Assembly (NCBI GenBank): GCA_037355855.1
Contig: CM074759.1
Location: forward strand, 1,612,001 to 1,676,000
Length of the DNA stretch: 64,000 nt
Origin: Pseudo-nitzschia pungens
Taxonomy: Eukaryota > Bacillariophyta > Bacillariophyceae > Bacillariales > Bacillariaceae
Direction: 5' to 3'
This document shows, one piece after another, positions 45,194 to 55,921 of this stretch. Every line of letters starts with the position of its first letter. The stretch's first letter is position 1. The notes under the pieces were generated by a model, which was given only the letters and a program-made list of their open reading frames with translations, was not told the origin of the DNA and made no database searches. The position numbers and the translations under genes were made by a program.

Positions 45194-48100
45194 CTAAACT
45201 ATTGTCCTCAAGTTGAACGCTTTGCCATCTTTTTCCGCAGCTTCAAATCCGGCTTTAGAACTGACAACCGCACAAGACGCATCCTTCAAATTCTTCAACC
45301 GTTTTCCAAATTCTTCGAAATCTTCGGCTTTAGTGTCGATGATTTGGTCGCGGAATCGTTGCCGAGTGCTAGGACTTTCGTTAATCAGCCATCTTTGGAA
45401 GGCCACGAATCCCTTCATGTCAGGGCCTAACGATCCGTCAATTTCGCCAATGGTCCCAATGATTGCTTGTGAGAGCAATTCGGGATCATTTTTCATTTGT
45501 TCTGCTGCTGCAAGGACGGCATCACCAGCTGCATCGTAAACATCAATCGTCTTCGACAAATTGGGATCACGGTAACTCAAGTAAGAAAAGAAGCCAGAAA
45601 ATGGAGAGTAGGTGCAGAATCCACCGTACGCTCCACCCATAACTCTGACGTGGTCCCAAAGATACTAATGCAAAAATCAATTCAAGAGCAAATGTGAGCA
45701 ATCGTCTTTGATTCGTGTGCTATAATGAGTCGATTTTCGTTCCAACAACACTTACACCAGTTTTCAAGAACTTGGAGACAACCTGAGCAGAACCATTCGA
45801 CTCTTCACCTGTGTCATAAAGAAGGCCACTTTTTCCAACATATGAAACCTGAGTAGGCAATATGAAGCCTTCGTCAGTGATTGGTACTAGCTCCGACATA
45901 AGTTTCTTAATGGGAGCTACCCACGGATGTTCTTCCTTGTAGAAGTCGGGAAGCTTCTCACCATCACTTTGACCTGGCAATTCAGTCAAGAAGGAATCTA
46001 TCGAGGGCTGAATTTTTTCGAGGACAGCTGAATCGCCGGTAACATCAAGAATCATACCATCCCTGCAAATCTTTTCGTTCAAGATAGTACTTCTCATGTT
46101 TTCAAGTCGAGCCAAGAGTGACGGCCAATCGTTTTCAGCCTGATCCAACAGGTCTCGGACAGTATCCAATTGTGCAATTCCCCCCATGACTTCGTCGATG
46201 TATCCACCGACTCGGTATCTCGCTTTCATCCTCGTGTTGATAGCTTGGTGACCACTGGTTTTTGATATAAATAGCAGCTGGGTGAGAAATCAGTCACCGC
46301 AATTCAAACGTAATCCAGTTCCATGTAGAAGAGAATCCTTACCTAGCTCCGATACCTGCCTCCATTCCTGCTTTAGTTTCCTTGAGCATCTCAATTACGC
46401 GAGCCTTAGAGTCAAACTTTGCATCTGTCAGTACAGTCTTCATCAGGTCAAACAGCTCCCCGACATTGTCGCTGGTGGCCTTTCCTCTAACTAGAATTTT
46501 GGATTGCAGGTTGTTGCCTTCAATGATCGCGTTCTGACTTGATCCTTCTGGGTGGACCGCAGTCGTCATAGTTGACACTCTCAATCCCCCGGTGTAGGTG
46601 CCAATTCGGCGAGATAGAGCTACTTGGTCGTAGTCCCCAGCACCGGTTTCCATCATCATCCTTGTCATCAAAGGTAGCAGCGGAATGTCTTCGACTGGCA
46701 GTGACGACATGTCTACGGCAAGATTGACATATGCGATACCGGAAGTGGAACCAAGCTCATGTCGCAACACAGTAATTCCAGATCCATTTTCATTCTTTGT
46801 GACCTCAATGGGATATTCCGTGACCTCTCGTTTCAAATCTCCGATTTCCAAAGCAGGAATAGTTGCTCGGTCCTCGGGAGAATCCTCAGCCGCTTGAAGT
46901 TCCTTGAGTTTCTTGGTTGTCTCGATAACTTTCTCAATCTCGTCATCAGTCATAGACTTTTTGATTTCTTTCAATTTGTCTTCTTCTTCCTTCAGAAGTT
47001 CGCTTTCGTATGTTTTGGAGGGCTTCATCTCGATCGTGGATCGGTGAAGGTTATCAATAAACATTTTCTGAACCATGTCTTGGAATGGCTTTGATCCGGA
47101 TTCTTTGATCTTTTCCTTCAATTCAGCAAGAGGTTCTTCGAATTTGAGCGCGTTAGTTGGAGATTCGTCATAAAGCCATTTTGCCATTGCCCCAAGCATG
47201 AAACTCAACCCCTTCGGATAAGATCCAGTATTAAATTCTCGAAGTTGGAATTCAATTGTGTTCATGGACGCAGCGATGTCATCGGCTTCGAAGCCTTCGT
47301 TTGCAACCTTCTCAAAAATATCGTTGATCAGTTTTTCGAGCTCTGGTACATCTTCGGGCTTCACTCCCTTCATGCCGATAGAAAATGTTGCTTGAAGCAA
47401 TTCGTCTGAAAGACCTCCACCAGTAATGGCAGCTCCGTAACCACTTTCCATGAGAGTTTTGTATAGAATAGAGGATGACGTACCCATCAGCAGGTGATCC
47501 AAAATTCCAAGAGTCAACTCTTCATACGGCGACAACCTTTCATCGTTGAGCAACCAGTTTACGTTAACCATGTGAGTTTCGGGTTGATCTCCACCAATTG
47601 GGTATGGATGGACTTCCTTCTTAGGTTCAGTGTACTTCTTCTTCTGCCATTCAATGACACTGCCTGGTTTGCTCTCCGGTGAAAAATCGAATTCATCAAG
47701 ATAGGAATCCATGATCTCCAATCGAGCCAAGACATCATCATCACCAGAGAAGTATATGCGCGAATTTGTTGGGTGATAAAATTTCTTGTGAAAGTCGGCA
47801 AACTGTTCAAAAGAAAGGTCGGGAATTACCCGTGGGTCTCCACCACTATCTACTCCATATGTTGTGTCAGGATACAAAGATCTTTGCGATTCTCGGTTCA
47901 AAAGAGAGTCGGGAGACGAGTAGACACCCTTCATTTCGTTGAAGACAACACCCTTGTAGATAAGAGGATCTTCCTTTTTCTCAAGCTCCAAATGCCAACC
48001 TTCTTGGGCATGCACCATGGGATCGGAAATTGCTCGCGGGTGAAAGACAGCGTCGGCATAAACTGCACAATTCGGTCAGAACACGGATTGTCTTTGGATC

Positions 48101-48883
48101 ATTGACAATCATCATCGAAAATGTTCTACACGTAGTCCGGACTTACCAGAAATGAGATTGTAAAAATCTTTGGTGTTTTGCGATGCAACGACATAGCAAG
48201 TTCGATCGGGGTACGTAAACGCATTCAAAAATGTTTGAAGGCTTCCCGCTAGCAACTGGACAAAAGGATCCTTAGTTGTATACTTTCTGCTCCCGCAAAG
48301 CACGGAATGCTCCAGAATGTGTGGTACACCGGTCGAATCCTCGGCTGAGATTTGAACATTTTGATAAACGTAGTAGCAACAGAATTTAGAGAAAAAAGGT
48401 GTAATCGAGAGGTTATGTTTTTCCTCTCCAACAACTTCCATTCGACTTACGCGGTGTGCGGAAAGTAATTCCGAAGACTTTGTTATCATCATCCGTTGAT
48501 ACACTCAGCAACTCAGCTCCAGATTTCTTGTGACGGTACAGTGTGGCAGCTGCTCCGTACTCTTCAATGAAATCCTCCTCCAACACTTCGAACGCTGGAT
48601 GTTGCACGACCTCTTTCTCCTTGAGACTGACCGCTTCATCCGCGACAGAACTCATTTGAAGTTTCATGGAGGCCACAGGTCTTCGCGGACAGAATGCGTG
48701 TCGTCGAACATGATTCGCTGCAAATCGAGAGGCTCCGGCGTAAGAACGGGTGGAAAGTGAACTTGCCACGGAGAATGCTGTTACAACAGCAGTTCCCCTC
48801 TGAAACAGAAAAAGACTAGCTTGTGCAAACATGGCCACAGCCAAGACACTCTTAAAACCGAGTGTCGTTACTTTTTTCAACAT
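45194..48883 (-). CDS. Presequence/oligopeptide metalloprotease PreP (M16C)
   Basis: Five exons on the minus strand: 48883-48451, 48344-48147, 48062-46343, 46254-45756 and 45664-45194. Phases 1, 1, 2 and 0 close exactly, giving 1106 residues; introns are 84-106 bp. PreP degrades cleaved targeting peptides in the plastid stroma or mitochondrial matrix. The inverted zinc motif is HILEH (H153, E156, H157) in STGVPHILEHSVLCGSRKY, followed by TFLNAFTYPDRTCY and GVVFNEMKGVYSSPD, all PreP signatures. The closing half-domain has GHQAINTRMKARYRVGGYI and YLWDHVRVMGGAYGGFCTYS. The N-terminus is hydrophobic (FKSVLAVAMFAQASLFLF) and runs into VVTAFSVASS, so a plastid-type precursor is inferred; dual targeting is possible. 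The first in-frame ATG is used; upstream codons are open but have no ATG. Confidence 0.95.
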
Positions 48884-50736
48884 GGGAAGTGAATTGAAAA
48901 AAACGGTAACCACGCGAATTTTTTTTGTGAGAGTGACAGGTGGCGTCGAGAATAATCAGGATCATTTTGTTGATCAATCACAACGATCATTTTTTTCTCC
49001 CAGAAGAAAAACTTGACGCGGTCGATGTCGAAGGAGTTTCTAAAAATCGACACGTCGGAAAAAAGGTGGCGGCACTTCCTTCTTTCGTCCTCCTTACCGG
49101 CTGGTTTTCTCGACTAGCTTGACTCAGTCAGAGTAGGATTTTCCAAAGTGTTTAGGAATCTTAGGCATGGCAGTGATGTATTTTAGGTACTAACGTTGTT
49201 GAGTCGTGGTCGTGTATTCTGCTATGCAGGGGACCTCTGCACCTACAGTACTGGTACTACCAACAAGGTCCCGGTACCATAAGTACGAGTATTCCTACCA
49301 GACGATAGTACAAAATTCGTATCAGCTGTCCCCCGGTTCTACTTTCCCAACTACTTCGTACTCATTTCTACGGAAGCCGGGGGACAGATGATAGGAATTC
49401 CGTAGAACCTTGTACCGTAAGATTACGGTATGTTCTGTCCAACGCAAACAAACATCATCGAAGCATACGTACTCCACATACGGGTAACTTGTACGTACGT
49501 CATGTGTAAGACGTAAGAGTAAAAGCCCTCGTATCCACCAATACGTAATTTACCGTACGCATCTACCAGGAGTCACGTAGCATTTACGAAGTACGAAGTA
49601 AATCGTAAGGTTACTTCGGTATGAAGTTGCACGAGTAAGGTTTACCTTCGTTATCTGATGCAATAAACCTTACGGTAAGGTTAGTGGTAATCAGTTTCTT
49701 ACTGTATTTTTTCACACCTTGAATCTGACACATCGGAAAATTGACAGCGGTCATTACGTTAACCTTAGTTGGATACGCACTCGTACGTAATAGCACAGTT
49801 GTCATGACTGGACCCTTCACTTTTCTCCAACATAGAGTCAGAATCTTGGCGGCACATGGTAAGGTTTACATGCGGGGAAGATTACGGGTTTTCCAATGCA
49901 AAACACGTACCGGAATTAATAGTATCTTTAGTCATAATTACCGTACCGGAAGCAAGTTACGACGAGTACGTAAGGTTACCACGAGCATGAGTAAGGTTTA
50001 CTGCGCTTCGTAATAGTTATTGTAAGATAGCGCGTGAGTCTTACAGCTGCGTGTAACTTACTTTATGTTCGTCATGTTACGACTACTCGATTGTTACTTC
50101 CAATTCAGGTTACTTCATCTTATTTCACCTTAAATCCATCATCCGGATTAAGTCCTCTTGTGAAGCGAAAGGATTACGTTCAAGATTGTGGTAACCGTAC
50201 CCAGGTCTATGATTGAAATATTACAGTTGAGCGCTGGCGTTTGTCTTTTCAATAGTTTATTTTGTAACTTTTTTATTATTGTCGTTGCGCGTCCTTCAGC
50301 CAGGAACAACCACAACAGATGACTTGGGACAGGATCATGATTTTATCCATGCCAAATGCATTCTCGGCTCTTCCTTTGGTCTAAAATGCTGGTACATTCG
50401 CACCGATAGCCTTTTCGTTTCATTAATTTTTTGTAGGTTTTCTCGTTTTTCTGCTTTTTATTTTGTTTTTGAATTGTTTCAAATAATAGAATTCATTGCT
50501 CTCACTCGTTTGAATGAATCGAGTCAACCGTCACTACAGACGTAGAAGGGGTGAACAATTTGTGTTCTTATTGTAGTTCGCTTTCCTGTTGTAGTGACCA
50601 GCAATCAAATTGCTACAATCATCGGAAAGCTACCTTGTCCGCATTCGTGCGTGAGAAATCACGGCAAATCTGAGCAACCACCAAGCGTTGTTGTTAGGCA
50701 AGGAAAATGTTAATTCCTCTTCTTTTGGTTGTACTC
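48884..50736. other. Spacer with the densest GTAAGGTTAC-type words
   Basis: About 1.85 kb without a gene. From about 49390 to 50215 there are many related words on both strands (CCGTAAGATTACGG, GTAAGGTTACTTCGG, CCTTACGGTAAGGTTA, CGTAAGGTTACCACG). A perfect 11-bp inverted repeat lies at 49326-49387. The region 50220-50736 is T-rich and featureless. Confidence 0.6.
49326..49387. repeat. Perfect 11-bp inverted repeat with 40-nt loop
   Basis: CTGTCCCCCGG at 49326-49336 pairs exactly with CCGGGGGACAG at 49377-49387. The stem is very GC-rich compared with the AT-rich spacer around it. Confidence 0.9.
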
Positions 50737-51732
50737 TCAGGATGCAACAGCTTGCTGTTGGTTTTGCTTTCCTTGTTTACGTGACAATTCGTCTCTGTAG
50801 TTAGCCATCGTTTCGATCGCACACGACACAGCAATATTCCCGACTTTTTTCGATGCTAATCGCGATGTCACGTTTCCCTGCTTTTTGGGGCTTGCGCTTC
50901 CCATACGCTTCATATACTTGTTCGAAGTCGTTTGTTGGTAGGTAGACTGCTGTTGAATTCTCTCCGCTGCGGCAGCTGCAGCCTGTGTCTTTTTCATCTT
51001 CCTCAATTTCTTTCGTCGCTTCTTGTTGGATGTTCGGCTGGTGGAAATAGCAACTGCTGCATCCTTGTTGTCTTTGATACTGTCTTCGCAAGATTCTTTT
51101 TGATTCTGTTTGGAATCCAGCAAACGAGACACAGCTTCGGTAGAACGCACAGATGTTTCGTTTTGCAGAGAAGACAAAAATATGATAGTTCTCCCAGTAG
51201 ATTCGTAAAGTGTGGGGATTGGTGGTCGATCGATTCCAGAAATTGATACTGAGACAGAAGCCTCCTCGGCAGCAACCTCGTTCACTGCAGAATTTTCGAC
51301 AGAAGGTGAAGACATGGACAACTGCGAGTTGTGTCTTTCCTTCTGTTCTACAGTGTGCGCTACGTCGAGATCGTCACCCTCCTCAGGGTCAGTGATCCGA
51401 ATCAATTTCGCAGCCTCATGAGCCTCGTCTAAATCCTTCATGAGAAGAGATGGAACCGTGAGAATAGAATCTTTCAAACCTGTAGTGGGTGTTGACAAGT
51501 CGTCGTCGCTGGTTTGTGTCAACAACGAGCAATCATCTCGATTCTCTTTATCATTGCAATTATTTGAAAGTGTAGTATAGACATCTTCGCAATAGTCGTA
51601 TGAATCTCCATCTCCGTAGGTATCATCATCAGTGATTCTTCCTTCTAAACTTGTGTCAATGAAAACAAAGTCGAAATCGCAGTCATCGCCGACTTCTGAC
51701 GATTCGTAAAATACGAAATCAGGTGTTGTCAT
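50737..51732 (-). CDS. Uncharacterised charged protein
   Basis: Single exon, 331 residues from MTTPDFVFYES to QQQAVAS. I do not recognise a family. The N-terminal third is strongly acidic with Tyr/Asp-rich stretches (ITDDDTYGDGDSYDY). The middle is Ser/Val/Glu-rich with a short hydrophobic strand (TGRTIIFLSSLQNE). The C-terminus is basic: TSNKKRRKKLRKMKKTQ, a candidate nuclear or nucleolar signal, followed by AAAAAAERIQQQ. The end has SPKKQGNVTSRLASKKVGNI then AVSCAIETMANYRDELSRKQ, the best candidate for a conserved helix. No membrane segment or signal peptide is visible. Codon use and composition look genuine, and an ATG opens the frame. Confidence 0.7.
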   Translation of the reverse strand: MTTPDFVFYESSEVGDDCDFDFVFIDTSLEGRITDDDTYGDGDSYDYCEDVYTTLSNNCNDKENRDDCSLLTQTSDDDLSTPTTGLKDSILTVPSLLMKDLDEAHEAAKLIRITDPEEGDDLDVAHTVEQKERHNSQLSMSSPSVENSAVNEVAAEEASVSVSISGIDRPPIPTLYESTGRTIIFLSSLQNETSVRSTEAVSRLLDSKQNQKESCEDSIKDNKDAAVAISTSRTSNKKRRKKLRKMKKTQAAAAAAERIQQQSTYQQTTSNKYMKRMGSASPKKQGNVTSRLASKKVGNIAVSCAIETMANYRDELSRKQGKQNQQQAVAS

Positions 51733-52435
51733 GTTGTTTCAAGGAAGAAAGAAGCAAGATTGCTGAAAGAGACCGACAGGAGTGTATGTACACTGATCGT
51801 TTTCAGACTCGCTGAAGGAAAGAGAAGAAGATACGATGCCGGACGAATTAGAAGCAAAGTTTGTTGCAATTTGTTCAAATGCAGGTTTTTGTAACAAGGA
51901 TTGGTGTGACCGTGTCGAATCGAAGAAAAAGCGTTCGAAGGAAAGAAGGAAAAAATAAAGGAATACGATCAGTTTTTTTCTTCTGTCAGAAAAATACCGG
52001 TAACTTCTGAAACCCAACTCATATGACATCACAGTATCCAACCTTTGTGATTGGAAGATTCGCCTTTCGGATTCCTTCAATCCCCAGTTATTTCTTTTTT
52101 GGCGCCATGACGCTATCCGAAGCGTGGTAGATCGGATTCGTGTTGCGAGGATTCACAAATTCTGAGAATTTTGATCTTGGAAATTCCGATGGGTAGCTGT
52201 CGCATCCAACGCTTGATCGCCAAAAAAGACACCTCTGCTCGATGCGACCAATTCAAATCAAGTCGGGAAATGTTTCTTCGAATCAAATTGCAGTCGAAAC
52301 CGAAGCCATTCACTAACCTTACCGTACTACTGCCGAAAAGAGCAAGTGAAACTACGTTCAACAAGATGAAATTGACTGAGAACAAACTGGGTGTTTGAAT
52401 AGTCAAGATTCATTAATCTTCCTTTGAACAAAAGA
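51733..52435. other. Spacer upstream of the uncharacterised gene
   Basis: About 700 bp; no gene seen. One spacer word (CTAACCTTACCGTACTA) lies at about 52313-52329. Confidence 0.45.
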
Positions 52436-53785
52436 TCATGGAAGACTATTTTGGGTGAACATTTCCTTTTCAGAATGAGCAAACTTGAGTTTAGCCTGTA
52501 TAGTAGTACTAGTGTTGCATTTAGTGACTTGACTTGCTGAAGGTATTTTCATACTGTATTCCGGTGCACGGCAGGTATCAAGGAGAATGAAAAGTCTCAT
52601 GAGTAAAACTAGAAGAGGATAATGACAACAGACTGGGGAGTATTCTGTGGAGGCAATAAACAGGGCTTGAGTGACATTCTGCAGTCTTAGTAATGAACAA
52701 AAAAAGATTGCTGTGCAAATTCCAACAAGAACAGGGATCTCTTTTGGGGGACAATACAAAAGACATGTTGCAAAATCCAGCAGTTATTGGGATACATAAA
52801 ATTGCAGAAATTCCTCCATTTCACAATTACTGACATTTGGGCTGTTTCTGTTAGTTGTCCACATTCTTATCCAGAAGTATGCTGAATAGTACCAGATAAA
52901 GAAAGAGATGCACACAAATTTCATTGTACAATATAGCAACAATGAAAGATAACTAGTAGCACAAAAATGGCTTTCAAGAGTTCAATAACACCCATATTCT
53001 TCTCACACTGCCCACATCATTGCAAAAATTTCCCAGCTTTCTAGATGATCTTTCCAAAGGTTAATTGAAATGTAGAATCACTCCAAGAATGGGAAAAATA
53101 ACTTTTCGAAGCCAAACAGACCCACTTTGAATCCCAACAGAAACCAGAGTAATTCAACTGTCACACAGAGTATTTTGCCTGGAATGAGAAGCTAGTGCAA
53201 TTATGTGTTGGACCTAATTTGACAAGATCTTGTTTGGTCTCTTTATGGGTCTATGGTTTGGAAATTGAGGTGATGAAAGTGAATGAGGAGGAGTAGGAGG
53301 ATATATTTACAGCACCATGTTTTCTGTGGTCAAAAGGTGTTGGGTTTGCTTGTCTTCTACACCATACCTTGTCCTCTTCCCTGTTGGTGTTTGTTCTTGT
53401 CAGTCCACTTTGTTTATGCTTGATCTTCTACTTATTCTGTTGCCTGTATTCCTGCTACACTAGAATACATTTTGATTCCTTTTGAATACCAGAGTCTCCA
53501 GTAGGAGGATGTCTCTGTTGAACACCAACCCTCTACAGAAAAAGTACCAGGAAAGACAACAGTAAAATGGCACAAGGCCTCACAGTATGTATGCATACTA
53601 TCACCACACTCTTCAAAAGCTGTCTTTCACATCTTTGTTTTTTGCGTTTGCAGCTCCCAGTAGTAAGGGTTTAGTCACTAATTCTGTCTGGTTTTTGTAT
53701 ACAGGTTATGAGCCAGAGCAACAGCAGAAGGTCCTCTGTTTTTGCTAACTGTAATCATTCTAAGAGTACACCTTGGACACTAATT
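52436..53785. other. CpG-depleted block, probable old methylated repeat
   Basis: About 1.35 kb in which I count only about four CG dinucleotides (near 52562, 52568, 53106 and 53645), while flanking spacers have one every few tens of bases. TG and CA are frequent, as expected after deamination of methylated CpG. No convincing open frame. I infer a long-resident, methylated transposable-element remnant; the family is not recognisable. Confidence 0.5.
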
Positions 53786-53970
53786 TATACCCGATGACAG
53801 AAATGACAAGGTCACAAGCGTTCAAACGGTACCCAACATGCCTTATGTTGCGCGCCTAACCTTTTCTTACATGGGGCCACAAAATTCACTCATAATTACA
53901 AAAAAAACTCCATTGCAACAACCACAGCAACAAGGACCTCCTGTCTCAACCCCCCATCTCCATAACCAAC

Positions 53971-54304
53971 TGTTGTAACACTCTAGGGTAGAAATTAGAT
54001 GGAGTGGTAGACGATAGGTTAATAGATTGGTATTTTAATGATGAATAATTATAAAATTGTGTTACAAAAGAGAATGGTTGAATACTTTACGAGATGGGAA
54101 TGATTTCTTGAGTATGGATGAACGATCGAATAATGATATAGTATTCGGCGGGCATAATATCAATGATCAGCGAGTCATGGGACTCTTTGTATGTGTGTAT
54201 ATACCAAACATACATACATGAATACCATATATATTGCAGTACATGCGGGATTCAATAATCATTTAGAGCCTTTTGTAGTAAGGCCACGCCAGTATGTTAC
54301 AACT
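53971..54304. mobile_element. Candidate solo LTR
   Basis: A 334-bp segment starts TGTTGTAACA and ends TGTTACAACT, an inverted terminal pair with 9 of 10 bases matching. The inside is AT-rich with TATA-like stretches near 54197-54205 and 54228-54236 and no open frame. This resembles a Ty1/copia-type LTR. No target-site duplication is visible (CCAAC on the left, GTGTC on the right), so the call is tentative. Confidence 0.4.
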
Positions 54305-55921
54305 GTGTCGTAATTGTACCATTATAGCTCAAGCATCTACACTATCAGAGGAAGAAGACCTGCAAGTTTTGAATTGATTGGAGCGTCTGCTTGGGAGCAG
54401 CGAACTGGCAAAGCAGCAGCAAAATTGGTTCTTTTTTCGATCAAAAAACTACCCCGGTCCAAAGTACGGCAAAAATTAATATCTCTGTCCCCACTCCATC
54501 AATTCGGACCAGAGCACTTGCGAGGAGTAGCGTCAGCGCTTGTAGTTAATGTTGTTAGTGGGTTTAAAGTGATTTATTTGTCACAGAGAGACATGCCTTT
54601 ATCATTCTTTCTCGTTGCAAATACATGTTATCAGAGTAAAAAAGTGATGGAAAATTCATCTTGAACCTCTATTTTGAACCTCTATCGGGTAGACTGACAG
54701 ACGTTGAGACAGAAAGATTGTTTTTAGGTGTTAGTCGTCTGCTGACGCACGTGTAGAAAATGTAGTGTGTTCTACGGTGTCTCAATGAGGTTAGTGACTA
54801 AACCCTTACTGTTTACTAGTTGTGTTTGCTTGTAGTAACCTCACCGTACAACTCATACCGGCACAGTTTTGACCTTTCGTTCAGCTTGATTTGGTATGTT
54901 CGTCATTCACCCAGTGCAATACAATAATTATTTATAAGGTATGATATTAACATGATTAAGATTAGTGTAAGGTTACTCGTAGGTTGCAGTGATGCTTATT
55001 GTTTATTTTTTGTACGGAATCTGCTACGCCCAATTCCCGGGCGCTGTCTCGTCTGGCCAGCAACTATCGGTCTGAAGGTGTCGTGTTGCTCATTGACCAA
55101 CCCTCCTAAGAGCTATGGGACCTGCGGTCCTATGTATAGGTATACTAACTATTAGACATAGGTTGGCGGGCTAACAAAGCTGCTAGAGAGAAAGTGTGAT
55201 CGCATATGCAAGTGCATGTAGCAGGGCTTTAGTCCCATGCTAGAAGCAGTTGCAAAGGTGCATTGCAAGGGTGGGAAGGGTGGGAACTTTTTCTCAGACC
55301 GCCATTGTCAGTCATTCACGTAGACAGCTAAGGCTTGCTCTTTGCGAAAACAATGAGAATAGTATCTGTACCAAAGACCCCTGCTCAGCAACCCTGCCTA
55401 CTACTCTACATTCTACTGTACCTGCTCATTCCTCACTGTTCAGCTCTGTTCACTACAGCACTGGACAATGGTAGGCTTGGGTCAATGGTACGGATCATAC
55501 GATCCTACATTGCCTTTCGCACTTGCCTTGCCCTAAGTGAACGCTCGTACCCTTTTCTTGCAATCTCGTAACTTCTTCGTGTTACAGTGAAAAACAGAAG
55601 ATACTGGTAATTTAACCGATTTCGAAACGCGTGATCCATGTGATGACTTTCTTGTTCATGATTAATTGAGTCCCGAATCGCTAATATCATATTGAATATA
55701 CGTGGATTAATATTTTAAATGTACCATTTTATTCCGCCAAAATGAAGGTGCTCACAATTTTGCTGAATCAATGAGAGTTGTAAATTGGCATCACTCATTC
55801 TCTCCGTCAAGAAGAAACTGAATTGTTCGTGGTGATCCATGAGCAACGATGTCTTCGACAGAAAAACATTGAAAAACAAGGGAAAGCTCAACGACGAAAC
55901 TCACTTTGGAGCTTCAGCAAA
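54305..55921. other. Spacer with possible repeat debris
   Basis: About 1.6 kb. Spacer words near 54835-54975. An imperfect set of inverted repeats lies at 55097-55166 (CCAACC with GGTTGG; GGACC with GGTCC; CCTATGT with ACATAGG). Open frames here are short and unrecognisable. Confidence 0.4.

Noticed and set aside
54314..54664. 116-codon plus-strand frame next to the candidate LTR
   Set aside because: No reverse-transcriptase, integrase or gag-like motif; probably chance.
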